NCBI RefSeq assembly: GCF_025802015.1 | Contig: NZ_JAOYFC010000001.1 | Span: forward strand, 682,001-746,000 | DNA from: Falsihalocynthiibacter halioticoli | GTDB taxonomy: Bacteria; Pseudomonadota; Alphaproteobacteria; Rhodobacterales; Rhodobacteraceae | DNA: 64,000 bases | Direction: 5' to 3' | In this document: positions 6,207-14,281 of the stretch, in pieces | How the letters are laid out: every line of letters begins with the position of its first letter | Position numbering within the stretch: the stretch's first letter is position 1 | The notes under the pieces: generated by a model | The model's database searches: none | What the model was told of the DNA's origin: nothing | The model's input: the letters and a program-made list of their open reading frames with translations, nothing else | Made by a program: the position numbers and the translations under genes

Positions 6207-7709
6207 TTACAGGTCCATCAACAGGCGGCGTGGATCTTCGAGCGCTTCTTTGACGCGCACGAGGAAGGTTACCGCGCCTTTGCCGTCAACGATCCGGTGG
6301 TCATAGGACAGAGCCAGATACATCATCGGGCGGATAACGACTTCGCCGTTGATCGCCATGGGGCGTTCCTGAATTTTGTGCATGCCGAGAATACCCGATT
6401 GTGGCGGGTTGAGGATCGGCGAGGACATCAGCGAGCCATAGACACCACCGTTGGAGATGGTGAAGGAGCCACCCTGCATTTCGGCCATCGAAAGCTTGCC
6501 GTCGCGGGCGCGGGCGCCTTTTTCGGCGATGGCTTTTTCGATGTCAGCAAAGGACATGCTGTCGGCGTCGCGGATCACAGGCACAACGAGGCCAGTTGGC
6601 GTACCGGCGGCGATGCCCATGTGGACATAGTTTTTATAGACGATGTCTGTGCCGTCGATCTCTGCGTTCACTTCGGGCACTTCTTTGAGTGCGTGGCAGC
6701 AGGCCTTGGTGAAGAAGGACATAAAGCCGAGCTTGACGCCGTGCTTCTTGAGGAACAGCTCTTTGTACTCGTTGCGGAGTGCCATCACCTCGGTCATGTC
6801 CACCTCGTTATAGGTGGTGAGCATGGCGGCGGTGTTTTGGCTATCCTTGAGGCGGCGCGCGATTGTCTGGCGCAGACGGGTCATCTTCACCCGCTCCTCA
6901 CGCGAAGCATCGTCTGCTGTGACAGGCGTGCGCGCGGATGGCGCGGCTGCAGGGGCAGGGGCGGCTGCCGGAGCCGATGCGGCTTTCTGCACGTCTTCTT
7001 TCATGATGCGGCCATCGCGACCTGTTCCCTTAACGGAGGCAGGGTCGATGCCTTTTTCGGCCATAAGCTTTTTGGCGCTTGGAGCATCTTCCACGTCTTT
7101 GCCGCTGGTTGCGGCCGCGGGGGCTGCTTCTGCGGCGGCAGGCGCGGAGGAGGCGGAGGCAGTTGCACCGCCGATAACGGCGAGCTTGGCGGATGCGTCA
7201 ACGGTTGTGCCTTCTTCGGCAACGATCTCGCTCAGGACGCCAGCGGCAGGGGACGGGACCTCAACCGAAACTTTATCTGTCTCAAGCTCACAGAGCATTT
7301 CGTCCTGTGCGACGGTATCGCCGACCTTTTTGAACCATGTGGACACAGTTGCTTCGGTCACGGACTCGCCAAGAGTTGGCACCATCACGTCAACCGCTTC
7401 GCCACCTGAGTCAGCAGGAGCAGCGGCGGGCGCTGCTTCGGCTTTGGCGGCAGGAGCAGCACTGTCGGATGCGCCATCGGCGATTGTAGCGAGCAGGGCG
7501 TCAACGCCAACGGTTGCGCCTTCTTCGGCAACGATCTCGCCCATTGTACCAGCAGCAGGGGCCGGAACTTCGACGGTCACTTTGTCTGTTTCCAGCTCAC
7601 AGAGCATTTCATCAACGGCAACGGCGTCACCCGGTTTCTTGAACCAAGTGGCAACGGTGGCTTCGGTTACGGATTCGCCCAGTGTTGGAACGCGAACTTC
7701 GGTGGACAT
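6207..7709 (-). CDS. odhB: 2-oxoglutarate dehydrogenase E2, dihydrolipoyl succinyltransferase with two lipoyl domains
   Basis: A 500-residue E2 core enzyme that transfers the succinyl group from E1 to CoA. Two tandem lipoyl domains are seen, at residues ~3-77 (lipoyl Lys43 in ETDKV) and ~106-180 (Lys146). They are separated and followed by Ala/Pro-rich linkers. The E1/E3-binding domain is at ~208-245 (SAKKLMAEKGIDPASVKGTG), and the catalytic acyltransferase domain at ~270-500 ends in SYDHRIVDG with the active-site His. Enterobacterial SucB has one lipoyl domain and ~400 residues, so the second domain accounts for the extra length. It follows odhA by 6 bp. Confidence 0.97.
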   Translation of the reverse strand: MSTEVRVPTLGESVTEATVATWFKKPGDAVAVDEMLCELETDKVTVEVPAPAAGTMGEIVAEEGATVGVDALLATIADGASDSAAPAAKAEAAPAAAPADSGGEAVDVMVPTLGESVTEATVSTWFKKVGDTVAQDEMLCELETDKVSVEVPSPAAGVLSEIVAEEGTTVDASAKLAVIGGATASASSAPAAAEAAPAAATSGKDVEDAPSAKKLMAEKGIDPASVKGTGRDGRIMKEDVQKAASAPAAAPAPAAAPSARTPVTADDASREERVKMTRLRQTIARRLKDSQNTAAMLTTYNEVDMTEVMALRNEYKELFLKKHGVKLGFMSFFTKACCHALKEVPEVNAEIDGTDIVYKNYVHMGIAAGTPTGLVVPVIRDADSMSFADIEKAIAEKGARARDGKLSMAEMQGGSFTISNGGVYGSLMSSPILNPPQSGILGMHKIQERPMAINGEVVIRPMMYLALSYDHRIVDGKGAVTFLVRVKEALEDPRRLLMDL

Positions 7710-7715
7710 ATTGGT

Positions 7716-10667
7716 TTATCCTTCGAGTGTGAGCGCGTCGTTAACGAGCGCTGCTTGTTGAGCTTTGTGTTGCGATGCAAGACCTGTGGCAGGGCTCGCG
7801 GAGGCGGCACGACCGACATAGACCGGACGTGTGTGCTTGGCTTTGATGCGGTCCAGAACCCATTCGATGTTGGGCTCCATGAAGGTCCACGCACCTTGGT
7901 TCTTTGGCTCTTCCTGACACCAGATAACCTCTGCGTCGGGGAAGCGGCCAAGCTCGTTAACGAGCGACATGGCGGGGAACGGATAGAACTGCTCGACGCG
8001 TAGAAGATAGATGTCGTCGATGCCGCGGGCGTCGCGCTCTTCGAGGAGGTCATAATAGACCTTGCCCGAACACATGACCACGCGTTTGATCTTCTTGTCG
8101 GCTACCAGCTTGGTGTCGCTGTTGCCCTGCTGCGCATCATCCCAGAGGACACGGTGGAAGGAGCTTCCGGTTGTGAACTCTTCTTTGGTGCTGACGGCGA
8201 GCTTGTGGCGCAAGAGCGACTTTGGCGTCATCAACACGAGCGGCTTGCGGAAGCTGCGGTGTAGCTGGCGGCGCAGGATGTGGAAGTAGTTGGCTGGCGT
8301 TGTACAGTTGGCAACGATCCAGTTGTCTTGTCCGCACATCTGTAGGAAGCGCTCAAGGCGGGCGGAGCTGTGTTCCGGTCCTTGCCCTTCAAAGCCGTGA
8401 GGCAGAAGCATCACGAGACCCGACATCCGCAGCCATTTGCTTTCACCAGAGGAAATGAACTGGTCGAACATGATCTGCGCGCCGTTGGCGAAATCGCCGA
8501 ATTGCGCTTCCCATGCAACAAGGGCGTTCGGCTCGGCCAGCGAATAGCCATACTCGAACCCGAGCACAGCATATTCCGACAGCATGGAGTCAATTACTTC
8601 GTAGCGGGCTTGCCCTTCGCGGACGTGGTTCAGCGGGTAGTAGCGCTCTTCGGTTTCCTGATTGATCAGGCCGGAGTGACGCTGGCTGAATGTACCGCGG
8701 GTGGAGTCCTGTCCGGCAAGGCGAACGGGATAGCCTTCGGTCAGAAGGGAGCCGAAAGCCAGCGCTTCGCCGGTTGCCCAGTCGATGCCTTTACCGGTTT
8801 CGAACATCTTGTTCTTTGACTCAAGCAGGCGGCTCACAGTCTTGTGCAGCGGGAAGTCCGCAGGCACCGTTGTGAGGCTCTTGGCTACATCATCAAAGGT
8901 TTTCTCGGAGATAGCGGTTTTGCCGCGCTGGTATTGCTCGCCCTTTTTGTCGAGATGCGACCAGCGGCCATCAAGCCAATCCGCTTTGTTGGGTTTGAAG
9001 TCTTTGCCGATTTCAAACTCTTCGTTCAGGTGGGCCTGAAACGCCGCTTTCATATCCTCGATCTCGCCCTCGGGGATAAGGCCGTCTTTGACGAGGCGCT
9101 CTGTATAGAGCTGAAGCGTTGTTTTCTGCTTTTTGATCTTCTTGTACATGATCGGGTTGGTGAACATGGGCTCGTCGCCCTCGTTGTGACCAAACCGGCG
9201 GTAGCAGAAGATATCCAGAACCACGTCTTTGTGGAACTTCTGGCGGAATTCTGTGGCAACCTTAGCGGCATGCACAACAGCTTCCGGATCATCACCGTTC
9301 ACGTGGAAGATCGGAGCCTCAACCATCAGCGCGATATCGGTTGGATAGGGGCTGGAGCGGCTAAAGTGCGGCGCAGTGGTAAAGCCGATCTGGTTGTTCA
9401 CGACGATATGGATGGTGCCGCCAGTTTTGTGACCGACGAGACCAGAAAGGCCGAAACACTCCGCAACAACGCCCTGACCGGCAAAGGCCGCGTCGCCGTG
9501 CAGAAGCACAGGCAGGGTTGCGATACGGTCTGCGTCGTTGGTTTGTTCCTGTTTGGCGCGGGCCTTGCCCAGAACAACGGGGTTCACGGCCTCAAGGTGG
9601 CTTGGGTTCGCCGTAAGCGATAGGTGAACCGAATTGCCGTCAAACTCACGGTCGGACGATGCGCCGAGGTGATATTTCACGTCGCCGGATCCGTCGACAT
9701 CCTCGGGCTTAAAGCTGCCGCCCTGAAATTCGTTGAAGATCGCGCGGTAAGGCTTGCTCATCACGTTACAGAGAACGGAGAGACGGCCCCGGTGAGGCAT
9801 ACCGATCACGATATCCTTAACGCCGAGGGACCCACCGCGTTTGATGATCTGTTCCATCGCGGGAATGAGGCTCTCGCCGCCATCAAGGCCGAAACGCTTG
9901 GTGCCCATGTATTTGACATGGAGGAACTTCTCGAAACCTTCAGCCTCGACCAGCTTGTTGAGAATGGCTTTACGGCCGTTCTTGGTAAACTGGATTTCCT
10001 TGCCAAACCCTTCGATGCGCTCCTTGAGCCAAGCAGCTTCGTCAGGGTTGGAGATGTGCATGTATTGCAGCGCGAATGTACCGCAATATGTGCGCTTCAC
10101 GATCTCTACGATCTGGCGCAGGGTCGCGATTTGAAGGCCGAGCACATTGTCGATGAAAATCGGGCGATCCATGTCGGCATCGGTGAAGCCGTAGGATTTT
10201 GGATCAAGCTCTGGGTGCTTTGTGTCTTCACGCATACCAAGCGGATCGAGATCAGCGGCGAGGTGGCCACGGATACGATAAGCACGGATCAGCATAAGTG
10301 CGCGAACGGAATCAAGAACAGCGCGTTTCACTTGCTCGTCCGAAACATACGCGCCTTTTTCGGCGGCCTTTTCTTTGATCTTCTTGCCCGCAGCTTCGGG
10401 CTCTGTGCCCCACTGACCATCAAGAGCGGCGGTTAGCTCGTCGTTTGGAACAGGCGGCCAGTCATTGCGCGCCCAGCTTGGGCCAGCCGCTTCGGCAACC
10501 ACGTCGCTGTCCAGATCGCCAAGAGCCGCAAAATACTCCTGCCACGCCGCATCAACTGCGTTGGGGTCATTGGCATATTGAGCGTAGAGCTGCTCGATAT
10601 ACTCCGCGTTGTGCCCTTGCAGGAAGGACGACGCGTGGAATTGTTCGTTGTTTGACTGGTCGGTCAT
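7716..10667 (-). CDS. odhA: 2-oxoglutarate dehydrogenase E1 component
   Basis: A 983-residue thiamine-diphosphate enzyme that decarboxylates 2-oxoglutarate and succinylates the E2 lipoyl arms. Seen are the N-terminal helix segment (FLQGHNAEYIEQLYAQYAND in part), the substrate-site region MPHRGRLSVL, the HLGASSDREF segment, the ThDP-binding GDAAFAGQGVVAE, and a C-terminal transketolase-like pyrimidine domain (QFGDFANGAQ, LPHGFEGQGPEHSSAR). Length is near that of other alphaproteobacterial E1o proteins. Its ATG overlaps the stop of the upstream DUF805 gene (ATGA), which suggests translational coupling to it. Confidence 0.98.
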   Translation of the reverse strand: MTDQSNNEQFHASSFLQGHNAEYIEQLYAQYANDPNAVDAAWQEYFAALGDLDSDVVAEAAGPSWARNDWPPVPNDELTAALDGQWGTEPEAAGKKIKEKAAEKGAYVSDEQVKRAVLDSVRALMLIRAYRIRGHLAADLDPLGMREDTKHPELDPKSYGFTDADMDRPIFIDNVLGLQIATLRQIVEIVKRTYCGTFALQYMHISNPDEAAWLKERIEGFGKEIQFTKNGRKAILNKLVEAEGFEKFLHVKYMGTKRFGLDGGESLIPAMEQIIKRGGSLGVKDIVIGMPHRGRLSVLCNVMSKPYRAIFNEFQGGSFKPEDVDGSGDVKYHLGASSDREFDGNSVHLSLTANPSHLEAVNPVVLGKARAKQEQTNDADRIATLPVLLHGDAAFAGQGVVAECFGLSGLVGHKTGGTIHIVVNNQIGFTTAPHFSRSSPYPTDIALMVEAPIFHVNGDDPEAVVHAAKVATEFRQKFHKDVVLDIFCYRRFGHNEGDEPMFTNPIMYKKIKKQKTTLQLYTERLVKDGLIPEGEIEDMKAAFQAHLNEEFEIGKDFKPNKADWLDGRWSHLDKKGEQYQRGKTAISEKTFDDVAKSLTTVPADFPLHKTVSRLLESKNKMFETGKGIDWATGEALAFGSLLTEGYPVRLAGQDSTRGTFSQRHSGLINQETEERYYPLNHVREGQARYEVIDSMLSEYAVLGFEYGYSLAEPNALVAWEAQFGDFANGAQIMFDQFISSGESKWLRMSGLVMLLPHGFEGQGPEHSSARLERFLQMCGQDNWIVANCTTPANYFHILRRQLHRSFRKPLVLMTPKSLLRHKLAVSTKEEFTTGSSFHRVLWDDAQQGNSDTKLVADKKIKRVVMCSGKVYYDLLEERDARGIDDIYLLRVEQFYPFPAMSLVNELGRFPDAEVIWCQEEPKNQGAWTFMEPNIEWVLDRIKAKHTRPVYVGRAASASPATGLASQHKAQQAALVNDALTLEG

Positions 10668-11224
10668 TGGGGGGCCTCATTCGGGTTGGGACCGTAAGTA
10701 TTCGGGTTTGGATCAGAGGGGCGTGTCAGCCACCAGATCACAAGAAGCGGGGCGAAAATGCCAATCACAAGTGCGGGAAACAGGATCGCGAGGGACACAG
10801 CGCCGAGAGCCGTGGCAAGGCCGCCCAGTCCGAGCGTGCCGCCGGTAAACGCGATGGTTCCGGCAGAGAAGGACAGGAACAGGCCGATGCCAATCATGGC
10901 GATCAGCGGGAAAAACAGATACAGGCCGGAGCGTCCGCTGTCGTGCATGCGCCGCCAACCGACCGCGAGAAGCGGGATCATAGTTGCGAGCGAAAACAGG
11001 CGGCCGAGCGGGCCGTTGTCGTGAACTTCGGTGGTTGTTGTGTGGGATGCATCATCGGTGGTGATGGTAAGATCAACGCCAAAGAAGGTTACATCCAGCA
11101 CCGTTGTCACGATATTGCCGAGAATAATAAAAAGGAAAAAATACCAATACTCCGGACGAGAGGCCCGTCCGGAGAAAGTAACGTATTTCTGAAAACACGT
11201 CTTTATGGATTGGGTAAAGCTCAT
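10664..11224 (-). CDS. DUF805 membrane protein (second of pair)
   Basis: A 186-residue protein with the DUF805 hallmark near the N-terminus (YVTFSGRASRPEYWYFFLF) and the second hallmark GWRRMHDSGRSGLYLFFPL. About four membrane segments are predicted, and the tail is PSDPNPNTYGPNP-like. DUF805 proteins are inner-membrane proteins of unknown function. Its ATG overlaps the previous DUF805 stop, and its stop overlaps the odhA start, so it sits within a tightly coupled unit. Being embedded between sucD and odhA is striking, but a role in the TCA cycle is not demonstrated. Confidence 0.9.
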   Translation of the reverse strand: MSFTQSIKTCFQKYVTFSGRASRPEYWYFFLFIILGNIVTTVLDVTFFGVDLTITTDDASHTTTTEVHDNGPLGRLFSLATMIPLLAVGWRRMHDSGRSGLYLFFPLIAMIGIGLFLSFSAGTIAFTGGTLGLGGLATALGAVSLAILFPALVIGIFAPLLVIWWLTRPSDPNPNTYGPNPNEAPQ

Positions 11225-11778
11225 TGATCGGCCTCCACAGGGCAGGGACCATATTCGTACTCTCCAGGCTCGGACGGAGCAAACCCCCAGAGAAAAATAA
11301 TCAGCAGTGCGACGGCAGATAGGATTGTAGCAGGAAGCCCTGTAAGGAAACCCACAATCAGGGCAAGAGGAATTGAAGCGTAGGCAACTAAGCTAGATAG
11401 AGTTGCCGCAATGGTCGGCGCAAGGAACGCGCAGAAGACTGCAATCCAAGCGAAGTAGCTGGGATACCCAATGTCGTGGACCCGCCGCGTCAGCATAACC
11501 AAAAGCGGCAAAACACAAAGCCAACCGACAATGCTGCTTGCCAGTCTTGGGCCATAATCCGTGACCTGACGTACTTCGACGCTTATTTCACCTGTGAGCA
11601 GACTCTTTGAAGTTGTTGTCTCCTCATAAATTTCAGGCCCGAGCACTAACAGATCGAAGGCCAGTGCCGCACACATGGCCAGTAAAATTGGGCCTACGAC
11701 ACGCCAGTAGGATTTGCGGCCAGAACGACCCGCAAAGATAGCGCCAAGCTTACGCTGTGGTGCGGCAGTGTCAGTCAT
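11221..11778 (-). CDS. DUF805-like membrane protein (first of pair)
   Basis: A 185-residue protein, paralogous to its neighbour but more diverged: FAGRSGRKSYWRVVGPILL and LTRRVHDIGYPSYFAWIAV match the two DUF805 hallmarks. Four or five membrane segments are predicted, with a loop rich in Thr/Glu at residues 45-75 and a tail (PSEPGEYEYGPCP). The start at 11778 is shared with the stop of a possible 51-codon ORF upstream. The stop overlaps the next gene by ATGA. Function unknown. Confidence 0.85.
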   Translation of the reverse strand: MTDTAAPQRKLGAIFAGRSGRKSYWRVVGPILLAMCAALAFDLLVLGPEIYEETTTSKSLLTGEISVEVRQVTDYGPRLASSIVGWLCVLPLLVMLTRRVHDIGYPSYFAWIAVFCAFLAPTIAATLSSLVAYASIPLALIVGFLTGLPATILSAVALLIIFLWGFAPSEPGEYEYGPCPVEADQ

Positions 11779-11930
11779 GCCTCGTTTCCTGCTAATTCAT
11801 TAACGAATGATTTGCGCGATCCGCCCCGACCTACCGAAGGCGAGCCTCCGGTTGATCGAGCAGGCGCATCGCACCTGCCCTCGGGTATGGCGCCGCGTAC
11901 AGCGCTATGTGCGGATCGCAGCATGTGCAT
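11775..11930 (-). CDS. Possible 51-residue small protein between sucD and DUF805
   Basis: An ORF exactly fills the gap: its ATG overlaps the sucD stop (TAATG) and its TGA overlaps the first DUF805 start (ATGA). The product would start MHMLRSAHSAVRGAIPEG and is rich in Arg, Gly and Ser, with no membrane segment or known motif. Fit at both ends suggests translational coupling; the unusual composition and GC-rich sequence leave chance as a real alternative. No separate Shine-Dalgarno is obvious. Confidence 0.35.
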   Translation of the reverse strand: MHMLRSAHSAVRGAIPEGRCDAPARSTGGSPSVGRGGSRKSFVNELAGNEA

Positions 11931-12817
11931 TAACCGAGCTCAATCGCTTTGATCACGGCTTCGCCAAGGGTGGCGGGGCTGTCGGCGACAACGATACCAG
12001 CGGATTTCATCGCTTCGATCTTGTCTTCGGCACCGCCTTTACCACCGGCAACGATCGCACCGGCGTGGCCCATGCGACGGCCTGGAGGGGCTGTGCGGCC
12101 AGCGATAAAGCCAGCGGTTGGCTTCCAGCGGCCTTTTTTCTTCTGCTCGGCGAGGAATTCAGCAGCTTCTTCTTCTGCGGAGCCACCGATTTCACCGATC
12201 ATGATGATGGACTGTGTTTCGTCGTCATCAAGGAACATGTCGAGCACGTCGATGTGCTCTGTGCCTTTGATCGGGTCGCCGCCGATGCCAACAGCCGAGG
12301 ACTGGCCGAGGCCAAGGTCGGTTGTTTGCTTTACGGCCTCATATGTGAGGGTGCCGGAGCGCGAAACCACACCACAGGAGCCACGTTTGTGAATGTGGCC
12401 AGGCATGATGCCGATTTTGCAGGCGTCAGGTGTAATCACGCCGGGGCAGTTTGGCCCAATGAGGCGGGATTTGGAGCCTTCAAGCGCGCGCTGAACACGC
12501 ATCATGTCGAGCACAGGGATGCCTTCGGTGATACAGATGATGAGTTCCATCTCTGCGTCGATGGCCTCGAGGATCGAGTCCGCCGCGAAGGGGGGCGGAA
12601 CATAGATCACGGACGCATTGGCTTCGGTCACGTGCTTGGCTTCGTGAACGGAGTTGAACACAGGCAGGTTCAGGTGGGTTTGACCGCCTTTGCCCGGTGT
12701 TACGCCGCCAACCATCTTGGTGCCGTAAGCAATAGCCTGTTCGGTGTGGAATGTGCCCTGCGAACCGGTGAGGCCCTGACAGATCACTTTTGTGTTTTCG
12801 TCTACGAGTACTGCCAT
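11930..12817 (-). CDS. sucD: Succinyl-CoA synthetase alpha subunit
   Basis: A 295-residue subunit of the ADP- or GDP-forming succinate-CoA ligase. The N-terminal CoA-binding Rossmann domain starts at residue 2 (TGSQGTFHTEQAIAYGTKMVGG in part). The phosphorylated histidine is in RMGHAGAIVAGGKGGAEDK. NCPGVITPDACKIGIMPG and GIGGDPIKGT are further family hallmarks. Length is normal (~290). It lies 4 bp after sucC, and its stop overlaps the possible 51-codon ORF. It acts in the cytosol with SucC to turn succinyl-CoA into succinate with substrate-level phosphorylation. Confidence 0.98.
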   Translation of the reverse strand: MAVLVDENTKVICQGLTGSQGTFHTEQAIAYGTKMVGGVTPGKGGQTHLNLPVFNSVHEAKHVTEANASVIYVPPPFAADSILEAIDAEMELIICITEGIPVLDMMRVQRALEGSKSRLIGPNCPGVITPDACKIGIMPGHIHKRGSCGVVSRSGTLTYEAVKQTTDLGLGQSSAVGIGGDPIKGTEHIDVLDMFLDDDETQSIIMIGEIGGSAEEEAAEFLAEQKKKGRWKPTAGFIAGRTAPPGRRMGHAGAIVAGGKGGAEDKIEAMKSAGIVVADSPATLGEAVIKAIELG

Positions 12818-12821
12818 GATC

Positions 12822-14015
12822 CTAGCCCTTCACCGCTTTAACAATTTTTTCGGCGCCGTCTTTGAGATCGTCGGCGGCAATCACGTCAACGTCGGAGTTG
12901 TTGATGATGGCTTTGCCTTCTTCAACGTTGGTTCCTTCTAGACGTACAACCAGCGGCACCTTGAGGCCCACTTCTTTCACCGCAGCGATCACACCTTCGG
13001 CGATCACGTCACAGCGCATAATCCCGCCAAAGATATTCACGAGGATGCCTTTAACGTTTGGATCGGAGGTGATGATCTTGAACGCTTCGGTCACTTTCTC
13101 TTTGGTTGCGCCGCCGCCTACGTCGAGGAAGTTGGCAGGCTCGGCACCGTAAAGTTTGATGATGTCCATGGTTGCCATGGCAAGGCCCGCGCCGTTGACC
13201 ATACAGCCGATTTCACCGTCGAGCGCGATGTAGTTGAGGTCGTATTTGCTGGCCTCAAGCTCTTTTGGGTCTTCTTCGGTGTCGTCGCGCAGGGCGGCGA
13301 TGTCGGAATGACGGTAAAGTGCGTTGCCGTCGAAGGAGACTTTGGCGTCGAGCACCTTGAGATCGCCTTTGTCGGTCACGATCAGCGGGTTGATCTCGAG
13401 CATCTCCATGTCTTTTTCGAGGAATGCTTTGTAGAGCAGACCCATCAGCGCAACGCACTGCTTGACCTGCGCACCTTTGAGACCGAGCGCAAATGCGATG
13501 CGGCGACCGTGGAAGCCTTGGTACCCTGTTGCCGGATCAACCGAGAAGGAGAGGATCTTCTCTGGTGTTGCTGCCGCAACTTCTTCGATGTCCATGCCGC
13601 CCTCTGTGGAGCAAACGAAAGACACGCGGGAAGTTTGGCGATCAACGAGCAATGCGAGGTAGAGTTCGGTTTCGATGCCGGAACCGTCCTCGATATAGAT
13701 GCGGTTCACTTGCTTACCAGCAGGGCCGGTTTGATGTGTGACCAATGTACGGCCCAGCATCGCTTTGGCGTGCTCTGCGGCTTCCTCAACGGATTTCGCA
13801 AGACGCACACCGCCTGCTTCGCCCGCTGCTGCTTCTTTGAATTTCCCTTTGCCGCGACCACCTGCGTGGATCTGCGCTTTAACAACCCAAAGCGGGCCGT
13901 CCATTTCGCCAGCGGCGGTTTTCGCGTCTTCGGCCTTGAGTACAACACGCCCGTCCGAAACAGGTGCGCCGTAGCTGCGAAGTAGCGCCTTCGCCTGATA
14001 TTCATGAATGTTCAC
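12822..14015 (-). CDS. sucC: Succinyl-CoA synthetase beta subunit
   Basis: A 397-residue ATP-grasp subunit. MNIHEYQAKALL is the invariant N-terminus of SucC. KAQIHAGGRGKGKFKEAAAG is the nucleotide-binding loop, LEINPLIVT carries metal ligands, and NGAGLAMATMDIIKLYG plus FGGIMRCDVIAEGV complete the CoA-ligase domain. Length is normal. It is the first gene of the sucC-sucD-(ORF)-DUF805-DUF805-odhA-odhB unit. The 266-bp upstream region holds a doublet of TGTGATCACA sites, so the whole unit is probably under the GntR-type regulator. Confidence 0.98.
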   Translation of the reverse strand: MNIHEYQAKALLRSYGAPVSDGRVVLKAEDAKTAAGEMDGPLWVVKAQIHAGGRGKGKFKEAAAGEAGGVRLAKSVEEAAEHAKAMLGRTLVTHQTGPAGKQVNRIYIEDGSGIETELYLALLVDRQTSRVSFVCSTEGGMDIEEVAAATPEKILSFSVDPATGYQGFHGRRIAFALGLKGAQVKQCVALMGLLYKAFLEKDMEMLEINPLIVTDKGDLKVLDAKVSFDGNALYRHSDIAALRDDTEEDPKELEASKYDLNYIALDGEIGCMVNGAGLAMATMDIIKLYGAEPANFLDVGGGATKEKVTEAFKIITSDPNVKGILVNIFGGIMRCDVIAEGVIAAVKEVGLKVPLVVRLEGTNVEEGKAIINNSDVDVIAADDLKDGAEKIVKAVKG

Positions 14016-14124
14016 GAAAAAATCCTATCTACTACTGCGTTCTTTTCCACGTAAACACGCATATAGGTCGTAAACAAACGGATTTCATACAGTGGTGGCG
14101 GATTTTGGCTGATTTAGCCGATTT

Positions 14125-14155
14125 TGTGATCACAGCCCCAAATAGTGTGATCACA
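14125..14155. promoter_or_regulatory. Doublet of TGTGATCACA operators upstream of sucC
   Basis: Two perfect TGTGATCACA palindromes at 14125-14134 and 14146-14155 are spaced 21 bp start to start, two helical turns. Flanking TTT on the left and AAA on the right extend the symmetry of the pair. They lie 110-140 bp upstream of the sucC start, a position that fits activation better than repression. Same arrangement as upstream of sdhC. Confidence 0.75.
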
Positions 14156-14189
14156 AAACGTGAAATACCCGAATCGCAGCGCCTAAAAT

Positions 14190-14198
14190 GTTAGCGCT
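14190..14198. promoter_or_regulatory. GTTAGCGCT element upstream of sucC
   Basis: GTTAGCGCT, with the AGCGCT palindromic core, lies 175 bp upstream of sucC. The identical 9-mer is present in the mdh upstream region (15347). It resembles LacI-family half-sites, but the factor is not identified. Confidence 0.3.
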
Positions 14199-14231
14199 CC
14201 CTTAAGAATAAGGGGTTCGGGGCGGGAAACG

Positions 14232-14256
14232 AAAAAGGGCCGGAAAACTCCGGCCC
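14232..14256 (-). terminator. Rho-independent terminator after mdh
   Basis: On the minus strand GGGCCGGA-GTTT-TCCGGCCC is a perfect 8-bp stem, followed by TTTTT, 25 nt after the mdh stop. It separates mdh from the sucC promoter region. Confidence 0.9.
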
Positions 14257-14281
14257 AGTTTCAATAGATTTCAAGCAAGGC

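Noticed and set aside
6111..7761. Long plus-strand frames opposite odhB
   Set aside because: Their Gly/Ala/Ser-rich products mirror the lipoyl domains and linkers of OdhB on the other strand; no ribosome binding sites or domains.
11807..12841. A 344-codon plus-strand frame opposite sucD
   Set aside because: Antisense shadow of sucD; no recognisable protein features.
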